Notes: generated by a model from the sequence alone, not told the origin. A DNA stretch of 8,964 nucleotides from an uncultured Collinsella sp. (GCA_900545905.1 URBA01000045.1:1-8964); one strand, 5' to 3'; positions 1 to 5,894 are shown, counted from the stretch's first letter. Program-made: numbers and translations.

Positions 1-71
1 AGCCGCGCCAGGACGGTGGCGAGGGCTCGACCCCGTCTTCGGCCGCACCACAACCGCCCGCCGGCGAATAA
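1..71 (+). CDS. possible C-terminal end of an upstream gene (partial)
   Basis: Reading from base 3 gives 22 codons ending in TAA at 69-71. The encoded tail is rich in Pro, Ser, Gly and Ala and ends PQPPAGE, which would suit a disordered C-terminus of a gene that starts outside the window. The other two forward frames also stay open to the left edge (stops at about 90 and 122), so the frame choice rests only on tail composition. No family can be named. It may be plain intergenic DNA. Confidence 0.25.
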   Translation, partial: PRQDGGEGSTPSSAAPQPPAGE

Positions 72-97
72 CGCCCGCGAGCGGATTTAACCCGCCT

Positions 98-118
98 TAC
101 CCCAATCGCGTCGGGGTA
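98..118. other. short inverted repeat upstream of comF
   Basis: TACCCC at 98-103 and GGGGTA at 113-118 form a perfect 6-bp stem around a 9-base loop. It lies between the possible upstream gene end and the larger comF hairpin. No T-run follows, so it is not a convincing terminator. Its role is unknown. Confidence 0.3.
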
Positions 119-134
119 CCATAGCGCTGAATCA

Positions 135-170
135 ACAACCCTCCCTGCGACCGAACGTAGGGAGGGTTGT
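135..170 (+). promoter_or_regulatory. hairpin enclosing the comF ribosome binding site
   Basis: ACAACCCTCCCT (135-146) and AGGGAGGGTTGT (159-170) are perfectly complementary over 12 bp. The stem extends inward by G147-T158, C148-G157 and G149-C156, leaving a 6-base loop. The 3' arm holds the only good Shine-Dalgarno sequence for comF (GGGAGG, 160-165), 8 bases before the TTG at 174, so the folded RNA would hide it. It could instead be the terminator of an upstream gene, but only scattered T residues follow (GTCTTG). Both roles are inference; the stem itself is seen directly. Confidence 0.55.
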
Positions 171-173
171 GTC

Positions 174-980
174 TTGAAGAGCCATCTGAACAAATTGAGC
201 CGTCTGCAGGGTGCCGGCGCCCTACCGTTTGCGGACGAATTGCTGCCGTTTGCCGAGCGGGCGGCACGCGAGGCACTCGAGGCATTGTCGCCAACACGAT
301 GTGCCGGCTGCGAGCGCGCCGGTGCGCTTATTTGCCAAGACTGCCTGGCCGCGCTCACGCTCATCGACCCACGTCATAGCTGTACCCGATGCGGCGCCCC
401 GTTTGGGGATTTGCTGTGCACTGAGTGTTCGGTCGAGGGCACGTCCTCGGCAATGGCGGAGGCGCTCGACCGCTGCCTGGCGTGCTCCGTCTATGCGCAT
501 CCGCTGCCGCGCATCATTAAAGCGTACAAGGACGCGGGCGAGCGACGCCTGGCGCCGTATCTGGCGGAGCTGCTCTACGACACCGCCCTGCATGCCCAGG
601 TCGTAGCGCCCGAACGCTTAGGAGGTGTGCTGTCCGGTGCGGATGCGGTGGTGTTTGTGCCTGCGACGGCGGCAGCGTTTCGGCGGCGTGGCTTTGATCA
701 TATGGAGGCCATTGCGCGCCCATTTTGCGAGCTGTCGGGTGTTCCCCTGCTCGATGCTCTCGTCAAGTACGGGCATGCCGACCAGCGCGAACTCGGTCGT
801 GAGGAGCGTCGCGAGCGTGCCCAAGGCATGTACGAGACGGTTGAGGACGTGCACGGCCGCCGCCTACTGCTTATCGATGACGTTATCACCACGGGCGCGA
901 CCATGGCAGCAGCCTCGGCGGAGCTCAAGCGCGCCGGCGCTGCGGCAGTCGATGGCCTTGCTATCGCACGTGTTTGGTAG
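174..980 (+). CDS. comF: ComF family phosphoribosyltransferase-like protein
   Basis: 268 residues from a TTG start. The N-terminal part carries eight cysteines in CxxC pairs (Cys43/46, 54/57, 70/73, 82/85), the zinc-finger pattern of ComF. The C-terminal half is a type I phosphoribosyltransferase fold: FRRRGFDH at 169-176 matches the family RRGFNQ-like segment, and LLIDDVITTGAT at 232-243 is the PRPP-binding loop. In naturally competent bacteria ComF/ComFC works at the cytoplasmic side of DNA uptake; in non-competent species its job is unclear. The TTG at 174 is chosen for the GGGAGG eight bases upstream. The protein is somewhat longer than usual (about 230-240), so an inner start such as the TTG at 240, after which the Cys pairs are kept, is possible. 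The next gene begins 10 bases after the stop, suggesting cotranscription. Confidence 0.92.
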   Translation: MKSHLNKLSRLQGAGALPFADELLPFAERAAREALEALSPTRCAGCERAGALICQDCLAALTLIDPRHSCTRCGAPFGDLLCTECSVEGTSSAMAEALDRCLACSVYAHPLPRIIKAYKDAGERRLAPYLAELLYDTALHAQVVAPERLGGVLSGADAVVFVPATAAAFRRRGFDHMEAIARPFCELSGVPLLDALVKYGHADQRELGREERRERAQGMYETVEDVHGRRLLLIDDVITTGATMAAASAELKRAGAAAVDGLAIARVW

Positions 981-990
981 GGGTGGTTTT

Positions 991-2103
991 GTGGCAGTGA
1001 AGATAGCGCGGCGCATCGAGCCGACAAGCGAGCAACTGGCGGCCTCCGTAGTCCTGACCGGTGCCTCGGCGCTGCGCATGATGCGCGCCGAGCGCCGACA
1101 AATGGGTTACATCAGCTGGAGAGACCTCGCTCCCGATGAAGAACGCCGTGTGCTGCATGCATCGTCTCCCTCGGCCGAGGACATCTATCTTCCCGATTTG
1201 GTGCGGACCGGAGCCGTGAGTGGCGAGGTCCAAGAAGACTTGTGCCTGCTGGTGGGGTCGGCGAAGCAGCGTCGTCGCATGCCTGGTGCAAGCTGGTCCG
1301 TTTGTTCTGCAGGCCTGCCGGACGCCTCGATTTTGGAGGTTGAGCCGGGGGTGTACAGCTTGTCTCCCGAGGCCCTCTGTGCCGCCGTTGCGCGCGAAGT
1401 CGGCTGCATCCAGGCATTTGCCCTGGCCCAGGAGCTGTGCTCCAAGATTTCGCTGAGCGATCGCGGGCAGTATCTGCCCCCTTACAGCTCGCCCACCGTG
1501 AACAGGCTTGCAAAGGATAGGGACCAGCCGTCAGATGTGGGCTACTTTGAGGTCGAGCCAGTGCTGACGCCCGATCGCCTGGCAGATTACCTTGCGGCAT
1601 GCAAGGGGAGCGCGGCCAAGCAGCTGCGGCGGCTGTGCCCCTTTCTGTCGGAAAACCTGCGCTCACCCATGGAGTGCATCATGCTCGCTCTGTTTTCGCT
1701 TCCGTTTTCCTATGGCGGATTTGCCTGCGGTCCCTTTAAGACCGACTACAAGATCGAGTTCGATGACCGCGCGCAGGCAATCTCGGGGATGCCCCATGCA
1801 GTTTGCGATGCGTATCAAGAGGCAGCCCGGTTTGACCTGGAATACAACGGTGAGCTGGGCCATTCCTCTCGGAGGGGACGTATCCATGATGAAAAGCGCA
1901 ACACGGGCTTGATTACTATGGGAATCGAGGTCGCGACGGTCAATAACGAAATGCTCTGTGACATGGAAGCGATGGAAGCGCTCGCATGGCGCATGCACCA
2001 GCGTATGCGAAAGCGGTACCGGAATCGTGTCGATGCCCGCAGGAAGAAGCAAGAGGCGTTGCTTAACACGCTGCGGGCGTGTTTTGGGCTTAAGCCGGTC
2101 TAA
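991..2103 (+). CDS. AbiEi-like / DUF559-like PD-(D/E)XK fold protein, function unknown
   Basis: 370 residues from GTG at 991, preceded by AGGGG at 979-983; GTG at 997 is an alternative. The frame is open back into comF, but that part overlaps coding sequence and is not used. Residues 60-165 resemble the AbiEi-type region found in Coriobacteriia proteins (IYLPDLVRTGAV, then VYSLSPEALCAAVAREV and AQELC). The C-terminal part looks like a DUF559/Vsr-like nuclease fold: SPMEC at 225-229, Asp273 (in VCDAYQEAARFD), Glu284-Tyr-Asn-Gly, His291, and HDEKRN at 299-304. The spacing Asp...Glu-Tyr-(Asp/Asn)-Gly...His...Asp-x-x-Arg is that of PD-(D/E)XK enzymes such as very-short-patch endonucleases, so catalysis is plausible but unproven. 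Such proteins are related to abortive-infection antitoxins, yet no toxin partner is beside it. It sits between comF and the RNA gene and may be an inserted accessory gene. The family assignment is from memory of motif patterns. Confidence 0.6.
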   Translation: MAVKIARRIEPTSEQLAASVVLTGASALRMMRAERRQMGYISWRDLAPDEERRVLHASSPSAEDIYLPDLVRTGAVSGEVQEDLCLLVGSAKQRRRMPGASWSVCSAGLPDASILEVEPGVYSLSPEALCAAVAREVGCIQAFALAQELCSKISLSDRGQYLPPYSSPTVNRLAKDRDQPSDVGYFEVEPVLTPDRLADYLAACKGSAAKQLRRLCPFLSENLRSPMECIMLALFSLPFSYGGFACGPFKTDYKIEFDDRAQAISGMPHAVCDAYQEAARFDLEYNGELGHSSRRGRIHDEKRNTGLITMGIEVATVNNEMLCDMEAMEALAWRMHQRMRKRYRNRVDARRKKQEALLNTLRACFGLKPV

Positions 2104-2163
2104 TTCACGTCGAAAATAGGGGGTTAATCATATGCCCTGGCCAAAATATGGCAAATATGAGTA

Positions 2164-2184
2164 CTGTCACTAAATCAATAACAG
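2164..2184. repeat. 21-bp dyad, copy 1 (inner edge of left arm)
   Basis: The 21 bases begin CTGTCACTAAAT and end TAACAG. Copy 2 at 2308-2328 matches at 17 of 21 positions in the same orientation. Because the motif is itself a partial dyad, it also fits the inverted arms. It could be a protein-binding site or the sub-terminal part of a mobile element. Confidence 0.4.
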
Positions 2185-2307
2185 CAAAATCAAGGAATTT
2201 AGGGCTCGGAGGCGTCATAAAGTAAGAAGATAATAAACAAATGTAGAATAACTAAGCATCAGGTTGGCGACACTGAGCGCATAATCTGTCCGAGAGGCCA
2301 AAATTGC

Positions 2308-2328
2308 CTGTTACTAAATTGCTAACAG
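2308..2328. repeat. 21-bp dyad, copy 2 (inner edge of right arm)
   Basis: The sequence starts CTGTTACTAAAT and ends GCTAACAG. It is an imperfect palindrome (CTGTTA / TAACAG outer half-sites, AA / TT inner pair). It pairs with copy 1 at 2164-2184 and overlaps the start of the right terminal arm. A regulator-binding function is only a guess. Confidence 0.4.
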
Positions 2329-2355
2329 TACTCATATTTGCCATTTTTTGGCCAC

Positions 2356-2403
2356 GGCACCCTAAGAAGGGTGTCCCGGAACTCACCGTAGGGGAGCTTC
2401 GGG
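2356..2403 (+). terminator. two adjacent hairpins, possible weak terminator
   Basis: First stem: GGCACCC at 2356-2362 with GGGTGTC at 2369-2375 (one G-T pair, loop TAAGAA). Second stem: CCCGGAACTC at 2375-2384 with GAGCTTCGGG at 2394-2403 (nine of ten positions pair, one G-T), followed by only TTT. The stems share base 2375, so they may be alternative folds. They could end transcription from the comF operon, but the T-run is too short to be sure. Confidence 0.3.
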
Positions 2404-2475
2404 TTTCATGGGGGCGCGTGCGGTCCGCTCCGACCTGCAAAATCTGTGCTCACGGTGCGAATGACGCCCCTAACC

Positions 2476-2504
2476 TTAAACTTTAGCTTGAACTTAGCTA
2501 TAAT
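2476..2504 (+). promoter_or_regulatory. sigma-70-type promoter for the structured RNA
   Basis: A perfect -10 box TATAAT lies at 2499-2504. With a 17-base spacer the -35 position falls on TTAAAC (2476-2481), a poor match to TTGACA. The surrounding 2471-2504 stretch is AT-rich between GC-rich flanks. Initiation is expected near 2510-2512, which is exactly where the 5' strand of the closing helix of the downstream RNA begins (2512). That coincidence supports both calls. Confidence 0.6.
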
Positions 2505-2510
2505 GCGCTA

Positions 2511-2777
2511 CGTTCCTGCCAGGCTGTGGTTGCGGATGGACGAAATGTCCATCCTAGTCCAAGACAGACGCGGTCAAAGGGATCCACGTAAGCGACCGCG
2601 TGCGCGCGGCGCGATCATGGCGCGTCCTAGATGTAAGCCGCACCGTCCGTTCTACTTTCTTTGGGGCAATACCGCCTCGCGGGCGAGCGGGCCAGTCGTG
2701 AAGGTGGCTGCGGCCTCCCGAGCAAACACCCCGGTGCGCAAGTGTGGGGTCAAATACCAGGTCAGCTGGTGGGAACA
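2511..2777 (+). ncRNA. structured RNA, candidate raiA-motif ncRNA
   Basis: About 267 nt, starting just after a TATAAT box. Its ends pair: 2512-2526 (GTTCCTGCCAGGCTG) with 2763-2776 (CAGCTGGTGGGAAC), 14 pairs including two G-T and one bulged G, continued by TGGT 2527-2530 with ACCA 2756-2759. Inside are GGATGGAC/GTCCATCC (2534-2541/2547-2554, loop GAAAT), ACGCGGTC/GACCGCGT (2568-2575/2594-2601), GGCGCG/CGCGTC (2608-2613/2621-2626, one G-T) and ACCCC/GGGGT (2728-2732/2746-2750). Established: raiA-motif RNAs occur in Bacillota and Actinomycetota, typically between raiA and comFC, are abundant, and loss in Clostridium acetobutylicum harms sporulation and aggregation. Here the RNA lies between comF and hpf, a RaiA family gene. 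The identity is inferred from position and foldability; I did not match a sequence consensus. The 3' end is uncertain: no terminator follows, so transcription may continue into the lipoprotein gene, making this its 5' leader. Confidence 0.6.
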
Positions 2778-2835
2778 ATCTGATATTCCGCGCAACGCAC
2801 GGATCGTATACGACACAGAAGGCAGGGTAGTGGAC

Positions 2836-3861
2836 ATGGTGAGGGGCAGCTTGATGCACGCGGCTCGGTTAGGTGCTGGGACCGCAGCGGTCATCGCCGT
2901 TTTGGGCCTGAGCGGATGCGCGTTCAACCCGCTGTCTACGTTCACGACTCCCACGATCGACCAGATCGAGTACGAGACCGTCACGCCCGCGGTGTCGGAT
3001 GATGCCCTGGTCACCCCCGGTACCCTGACGGTTGCCCTCGATACCTCCGATGCGCCGCAGGCCATGCAGGGCGCCGACGGCGAGCTCACGGGGTATGCGG
3101 TTGACGCCGTCCGCGCCCTCGCAAGCCGCATGGGCCTTAAGGTCGCCTTTGTCGATGCGTCCTCGGCAGGTTCCGCGCTCGGTGACAAAAAGGCTGATAT
3201 CTTTATCGGCGAGATCAACTCCACGGATGGGGACGTTAGCTCGCTCGGCACGTGCCTGTACGATGCCGCTTCCGTGTTCGGTAAAACCAGCGATGGTGGG
3301 TCGCTGAGCGTTTCCACCGATACCCTTAACACGTCCACCCTGGGCGTTCAGATGTCCTCGGCCTCGCAGGAGGCGCTTGCTAAGCAGAGCATCACCGCCA
3401 ACCAAAAGACCTACTCCAACATCAACGAGTGCTTTGAGGCGCTCGAGTCCGGCGAGGTCGACTATGTGATCTGCGACTCCACGGCTGGCGGTTACCTTGC
3501 GCGACTGATGAGCGAGATCTCCTATGTCGGTGCGCTCGAGGCGCCCTCGACGCTTGGTGTTGCAGGCCTTTCGTCCAATGACGAACTGTGTCGTGCCGTG
3601 AGCGATGCCCTCGACGGTATTACGGCCGACGGCACGCTCGAGGCGGTCCACTGCGTCTGGTACGGCACGATGCCCTACGACCTCACCACTAAGACGGTTT
3701 CGGGCGCTAACGTGCAGCCGGGCGACTCTGAGTCCAGCGAGACCACATCCTCCGGCAGCGAGTCCTCCGATTCCAACAATGAGACCGCATCCTCCGAAGA
3801 CAAATCGTCCAGCCAGGAAGACACCATCACCGACGACGACATTAACAAGCTTAATAGCTAG
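2836..3861 (+). CDS. orphan solute-binding (family 3-like) lipoprotein with acidic Ser-rich tail
   Basis: 341 residues. Residues 1-28 form a lipoprotein signal: short basic start, hydrophobic stretch, lipobox LSGC with Cys28 as the lipidated residue. Residues 55-290 resemble a family 3 extracellular solute-binding protein (TPGTLTVALDTSDAPQ, GELTGYAVDAVRALASRMG, KADIFIGEI, VDYVICDSTAGGYLARL). The usual Thr-x-x-Arg segment, whose Arg holds the ligand carboxylate in amino-acid binders, is replaced by NSTDGDVSSLG, so amino-acid binding is doubtful. Residues 296-341 are a Ser/Glu/Asp-rich disordered tail. No permease or ATPase is nearby. ATG 2836 follows AGGG at 2824-2827; ATG 2854, after GAGGGG at 2841-2846, is an equally good start and keeps the lipobox. 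The frame is open to 2446, but that part falls in the RNA gene. A strong terminator follows at 3928-3961. Confidence 0.75.
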   Translation: MVRGSLMHAARLGAGTAAVIAVLGLSGCAFNPLSTFTTPTIDQIEYETVTPAVSDDALVTPGTLTVALDTSDAPQAMQGADGELTGYAVDAVRALASRMGLKVAFVDASSAGSALGDKKADIFIGEINSTDGDVSSLGTCLYDAASVFGKTSDGGSLSVSTDTLNTSTLGVQMSSASQEALAKQSITANQKTYSNINECFEALESGEVDYVICDSTAGGYLARLMSEISYVGALEAPSTLGVAGLSSNDELCRAVSDALDGITADGTLEAVHCVWYGTMPYDLTTKTVSGANVQPGDSESSETTSSGSESSDSNNETASSEDKSSSQEDTITDDDINKLNS

Positions 3862-3869
3862 TTATTGCT

Positions 3870-3907
3870 AGGGGTGGTGTCTCCTATGCGCTAGGAGAGA
3901 TGCCCCT
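3870..3907 (+). other. hairpin just after the lipoprotein gene
   Basis: TCTCCTA (3880-3886) pairs with TAGGAGA (3892-3898) around TGCGC, and an outer AGGGG (3870-3874) pairs with CCCCT (3903-3907). There is no T-run, so it is probably a 3' stem of the lipoprotein mRNA rather than a terminator by itself. It precedes the true terminator by about 20 bases. Confidence 0.4.
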
Positions 3908-3927
3908 TCACGGTTTCAACACGCACT

Positions 3928-3961
3928 GCCGGGCTTCCCCAATAGGGGAGCCCGGCTTTTT
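3928..3961 (+). terminator. rho-independent terminator of the lipoprotein transcript
   Basis: GCCGGGCT (3928-3935) pairs with AGCCCGGC (3949-3956), and CCCC (3937-3940) with GGGG (3945-3948), with T3936 bulged and an AATA loop. TTTTT follows directly at 3957-3961. The T-run is on the + strand side only, so it ends rightward transcription before hpf. Confidence 0.88.
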
Positions 3962-4178
3962 CATCTCTATAAAACCAGCAGGTCAAAGCCAATTTTCGGG
4001 ACCAAATACAAAGTCGCCGGCTCCCTCCTATAGCGCACTTTGCCACAGAAAAGTGCGAGACTTCGGTATGCGGTATCAAGCAATCGTTATTCGGGTCTTT
4101 GGGAATCCGCGTGATTAAATGCACGGCAATGGGTACATAGCCAGTACAGTAAGTCCCCGAGGCAGATTGGAGCCACGT
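3962..4178 (+). promoter_or_regulatory. hpf upstream region with hairpin and possible promoter
   Basis: This gap of about 217 bases after the terminator has no gene I accept. It holds a perfect 8-bp hairpin (CGCACTTT 4034-4041 with AAAGTGCG 4050-4057). A possible extended -10 box, TGATTAAAT, lies at 4112-4120; no good -35 is visible. GGAG at 4169-4172, six bases before the hpf ATG, is the ribosome binding site. Since the preceding transcript is terminated, hpf must have its own promoter here, but I cannot place it with confidence. Confidence 0.35.
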
Positions 4179-4763
4179 ATGGATATCAAGGTTTCTGGAC
4201 GCAAGACGACGGTAACCGATGCTCTGCGTGCGCATGTGGATGAGAAAATCGGCGAGGCGCTCAAGGTTTTCGACATCGAGCCCATGACAGTCGACGTCGT
4301 GCTTCGTTATGAGAAGAACCCCTCGAACCCCAACCCGGCAATCGTCGAGGTTACGGTTCGTGCCCGCGGTTCGGTGATTCGCGTTGCCGAGCACGGTGCA
4401 GATATGTACGCCGCCATCGACCTCTCCGCCGATAAGGTCACCCGCCAGCTGCGTAAGTTCAAGACTAAGGTCGTGGACAACCGCCAGGGCGGTGCCAGCG
4501 CCGCGGATGTCGCGCCGGTCGAGCGCGTCGAGGATCTGGCCGACCTGCTGCTGCCCGAGGAAGAGGACGACCTGCTTGTCCGCGAGAAGGTTATCGACGT
4601 CACCCCGATGACTGAGGAGCAGGCGCTGGTGCAGACCGATCTGCTCGGCCACGACTTCTACGTGTTCGAGAACGCGACGACTGGCCTCATCAATGTGGTG
4701 TATCACCGTAAGAATGGTGGATATGGCATCATCAAGCCCCGCATCGAAACACTTGACGAGTAA
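4179..4763 (+). CDS. hpf: long-form ribosome hibernation promoting factor (RaiA/HPF family)
   Basis: 194 residues. The N-terminal domain (about 1-105, starting MDIKVSGRKTTVTDALRAHV) is the RaiA/HPF S30AE fold that binds the 30S subunit decoding site. After a charged linker, the C-terminal domain (about 137-194) has LVQTDLLGHDFYVFENATTG (150-169) and HRKNGGYGIIKP (176-187), the dimerisation domain of long HPF. Long HPFs alone pair 70S ribosomes into inactive 100S dimers in stationary phase or stress. The length fits the usual 180-195. ATG 4179 is chosen because it begins the conserved domain and has GGAG at 4169-4172; the frame is open back to 4119 but those codons add nothing conserved. It stands alone between two terminators. 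As the raiA homologue of the locus it is the key synteny mark for the RNA at 2511-2777. Confidence 0.95.
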   Translation: MDIKVSGRKTTVTDALRAHVDEKIGEALKVFDIEPMTVDVVLRYEKNPSNPNPAIVEVTVRARGSVIRVAEHGADMYAAIDLSADKVTRQLRKFKTKVVDNRQGGASAADVAPVERVEDLADLLLPEEEDDLLVREKVIDVTPMTEEQALVQTDLLGHDFYVFENATTGLINVVYHRKNGGYGIIKPRIETLDE

Positions 4764-4767
4764 AATA

Positions 4768-4789
4768 CGTTAACTTGCATGAGTTAACG
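4768..4789. other. inverted repeat between hpf and its terminator
   Basis: CGTTAACT (4768-4775) and AGTTAACG (4782-4789) are a perfect 8-bp inverted repeat around TGCATG, starting four bases after the hpf stop. It could be a 3' mRNA stem or an operator. The true terminator follows three bases later. Confidence 0.45.
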
Positions 4790-4792
4790 GTT

Positions 4793-4824
4793 GGCGGCCA
4801 TCCCATGCGGGTGGCCGCCTTTTT
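4793..4824 (+). terminator. rho-independent terminator of hpf
   Basis: GGCGGCCA (4793-4800) pairs with TGGCCGCC (4812-4819). The stem goes on through T4801-G4811, C4802-G4810 and C4803-G4809, leaving a CATGC loop. TTTTT follows at 4820-4824. It separates hpf from the DegV gene, whose Shine-Dalgarno begins only five bases further on, so any promoter for DegV must overlap the terminator or lie upstream. Confidence 0.9.
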
Positions 4825-4842
4825 ACGTAAGGAGTCGCTTTG

Positions 4843-5796
4843 ATGGACAAGGCCGCATCCGCCGGTCATTCGGACCGTTGCCGCATCGTCGTCGATACCT
4901 GCTGCGACTTTAGCCCCGAGGTCGCCGCGAACCTCGATGTCGATATCCTGGGTTTCCCCTTCATTATCGATGGCGAGGAGCGTACGGACGACATCTGGTC
5001 GAGCATGAGCCCTAAGGAGTTCTACGACCGGATGCGCGCCGGTGCCCGCGTGTCCACCTCGGCTGTGTCGCTCGGTCGCTATATCGAGTTTTTTACCGAG
5101 TGCGCCAAAGAGGGCACGCCCACGGTCTACCTGTGCTTTACCTCGGCGCTGTCGTCGAGCTACAACTCCGCGTGCCAGGCGGCGGACGCCGTGCGCGCCG
5201 AGTATCCCAACTTTGAGCTGTACGTGGTCGACAACGCTCTGCCCTGTGCGACCGGCGCGCTCTTGGCGCTCGAGGCCGTGCGCCAGCGTTCGGCGGGACT
5301 GACCGCCAAGCAGCTGGTCGACTGGGCAAACGAGGCCAAGACCTATGTCCACGGTTACTTTACGCTCGAGAGCTTTGACGCGCTGGCTGCCGGCGGCCGC
5401 ATTCCGCCCGCGGCGGCACAGCTCACGGCAAAGCTCGACGTCAAACCCGAGCTGTCCTACGACCTGGCCGGCTCGCTGTCGCTGATCGGCGTCAACCGCG
5501 GCCGCAAGAAGGCACTCAAGTCCATCCTCAAGTCGTTCCGCGAGAACTACGTGCCCGACCGCACCATGCCCATCGCCATCATGACGGCCGATGCCGAAAA
5601 GGACGGCGACTGGCTCGAAGCCGCCATCCGCAAGGAGGAGGGCTGCGCCGACGTTACGATCATTCGCAGCTCCGTGGGTCCCACCATTGGCTCGCACGTG
5701 GGCCCCGGCATGGTGGCCTGCGCGTTTTGGGGTAAGAACCGCGCCGACAAGGCGTCGCTTTCCGACCGCATCGCCCGTCGCGTGCGCGGTCAGTAG
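4843..5796 (+). CDS. DegV family fatty-acid-binding protein (FakB-like)
   Basis: 317 residues. DegV/FakB proteins bind a fatty acid; FakB partners present it to the kinase FakA for phosphorylation and entry into phospholipid synthesis. Seen here: RIVVDTCCDFSPEVAANL near the N-terminus, STSAVS (71-76) matching the family TSxxS ligand-contact segment, YLCFTSALSSSYNSA where the common SGTY reads SSSY, LESFDALAAGGRI (175-187), and IGSHVGPG (282-289), the signature carboxylate-binding loop. The length is a little above the usual 280-290. ATG 4843 is preferred to the overlapping TTG at 4840 because AAGGAG at 4829-4834 is then eight bases away. No fakA is in the window, so the partner kinase and lipid specificity stay open. 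No clear terminator follows in the 98 bases before the next gene. Confidence 0.9.
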   Translation: MDKAASAGHSDRCRIVVDTCCDFSPEVAANLDVDILGFPFIIDGEERTDDIWSSMSPKEFYDRMRAGARVSTSAVSLGRYIEFFTECAKEGTPTVYLCFTSALSSSYNSACQAADAVRAEYPNFELYVVDNALPCATGALLALEAVRQRSAGLTAKQLVDWANEAKTYVHGYFTLESFDALAAGGRIPPAAAQLTAKLDVKPELSYDLAGSLSLIGVNRGRKKALKSILKSFRENYVPDRTMPIAIMTADAEKDGDWLEAAIRKEEGCADVTIIRSSVGPTIGSHVGPGMVACAFWGKNRADKASLSDRIARRVRGQ

Positions 5797-5894
5797 GCAA
5801 GTAACGCGGCCGTAATCGATCCCAGCTCACTGCCCAAACGCTGGCACCGAGTGTTTAACCTGGTAACAACACCCAACCCAAAAGGAAAGGTTTC

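Larger units (their letters stand above)
2138..2354. repeat. 217-bp AT-rich inverted-repeat element (MITE-like)
   Basis: The outer 30 bases at 2138-2167 and 2325-2354 are inverted copies of each other with one mismatch (29/30); each reads TGGCCAAAA.ATGGCAAATA then TGAGTACTGT from the outside in. Weaker similarity carries on inward to 2184 and 2308, making arms of about 47 bases around a 123-base core. The two 60-base lines at 2161-2280 are about 40% G+C, clearly lower than the genes on either side. The core has no convincing gene. No clear target-site duplication is visible. It could be a miniature transposable element, a dispersed intergenic repeat, or a paired regulatory site. Confidence 0.65.

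Noticed and set aside
625..990. Upstream extension of the nuclease-fold gene into comF
   Set aside because: The 625-990 part overlaps comF in another frame and encodes Arg/Cys-rich shadow sequence; GTG at 991 with a ribosome binding site fits better.
2304..2486. A 60-codon + strand frame across the right arm of the repeat
   Set aside because: It lies in the inverted-repeat arm and the hairpin region, has no convincing ribosome binding site, and looks like translated repeat sequence.
2511..2830. RNase P RNA, tmRNA or a familiar riboswitch
   Set aside because: ACAGAA at 2815-2820 recalls a conserved RNase P segment, but the 5' conserved GAGGAAAGTCC block is absent. No tRNA-like end for tmRNA and no TPP, FMN, cobalamin, glycine or SAM signature was found.
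4019..4174. Long-range pairing of GGCTCC (4019-4024) with GGAGCC (4169-4174), hiding the hpf ribosome binding site
   Set aside because: It is only six base pairs over a loop of about 144 bases and does not extend; chance is a sufficient explanation.
4119..4178. Upstream start of hpf at 4119
   Set aside because: The extra 20 residues are not part of the HPF fold, and ATG 4179 has a well-placed GGAG and begins the conserved domain.
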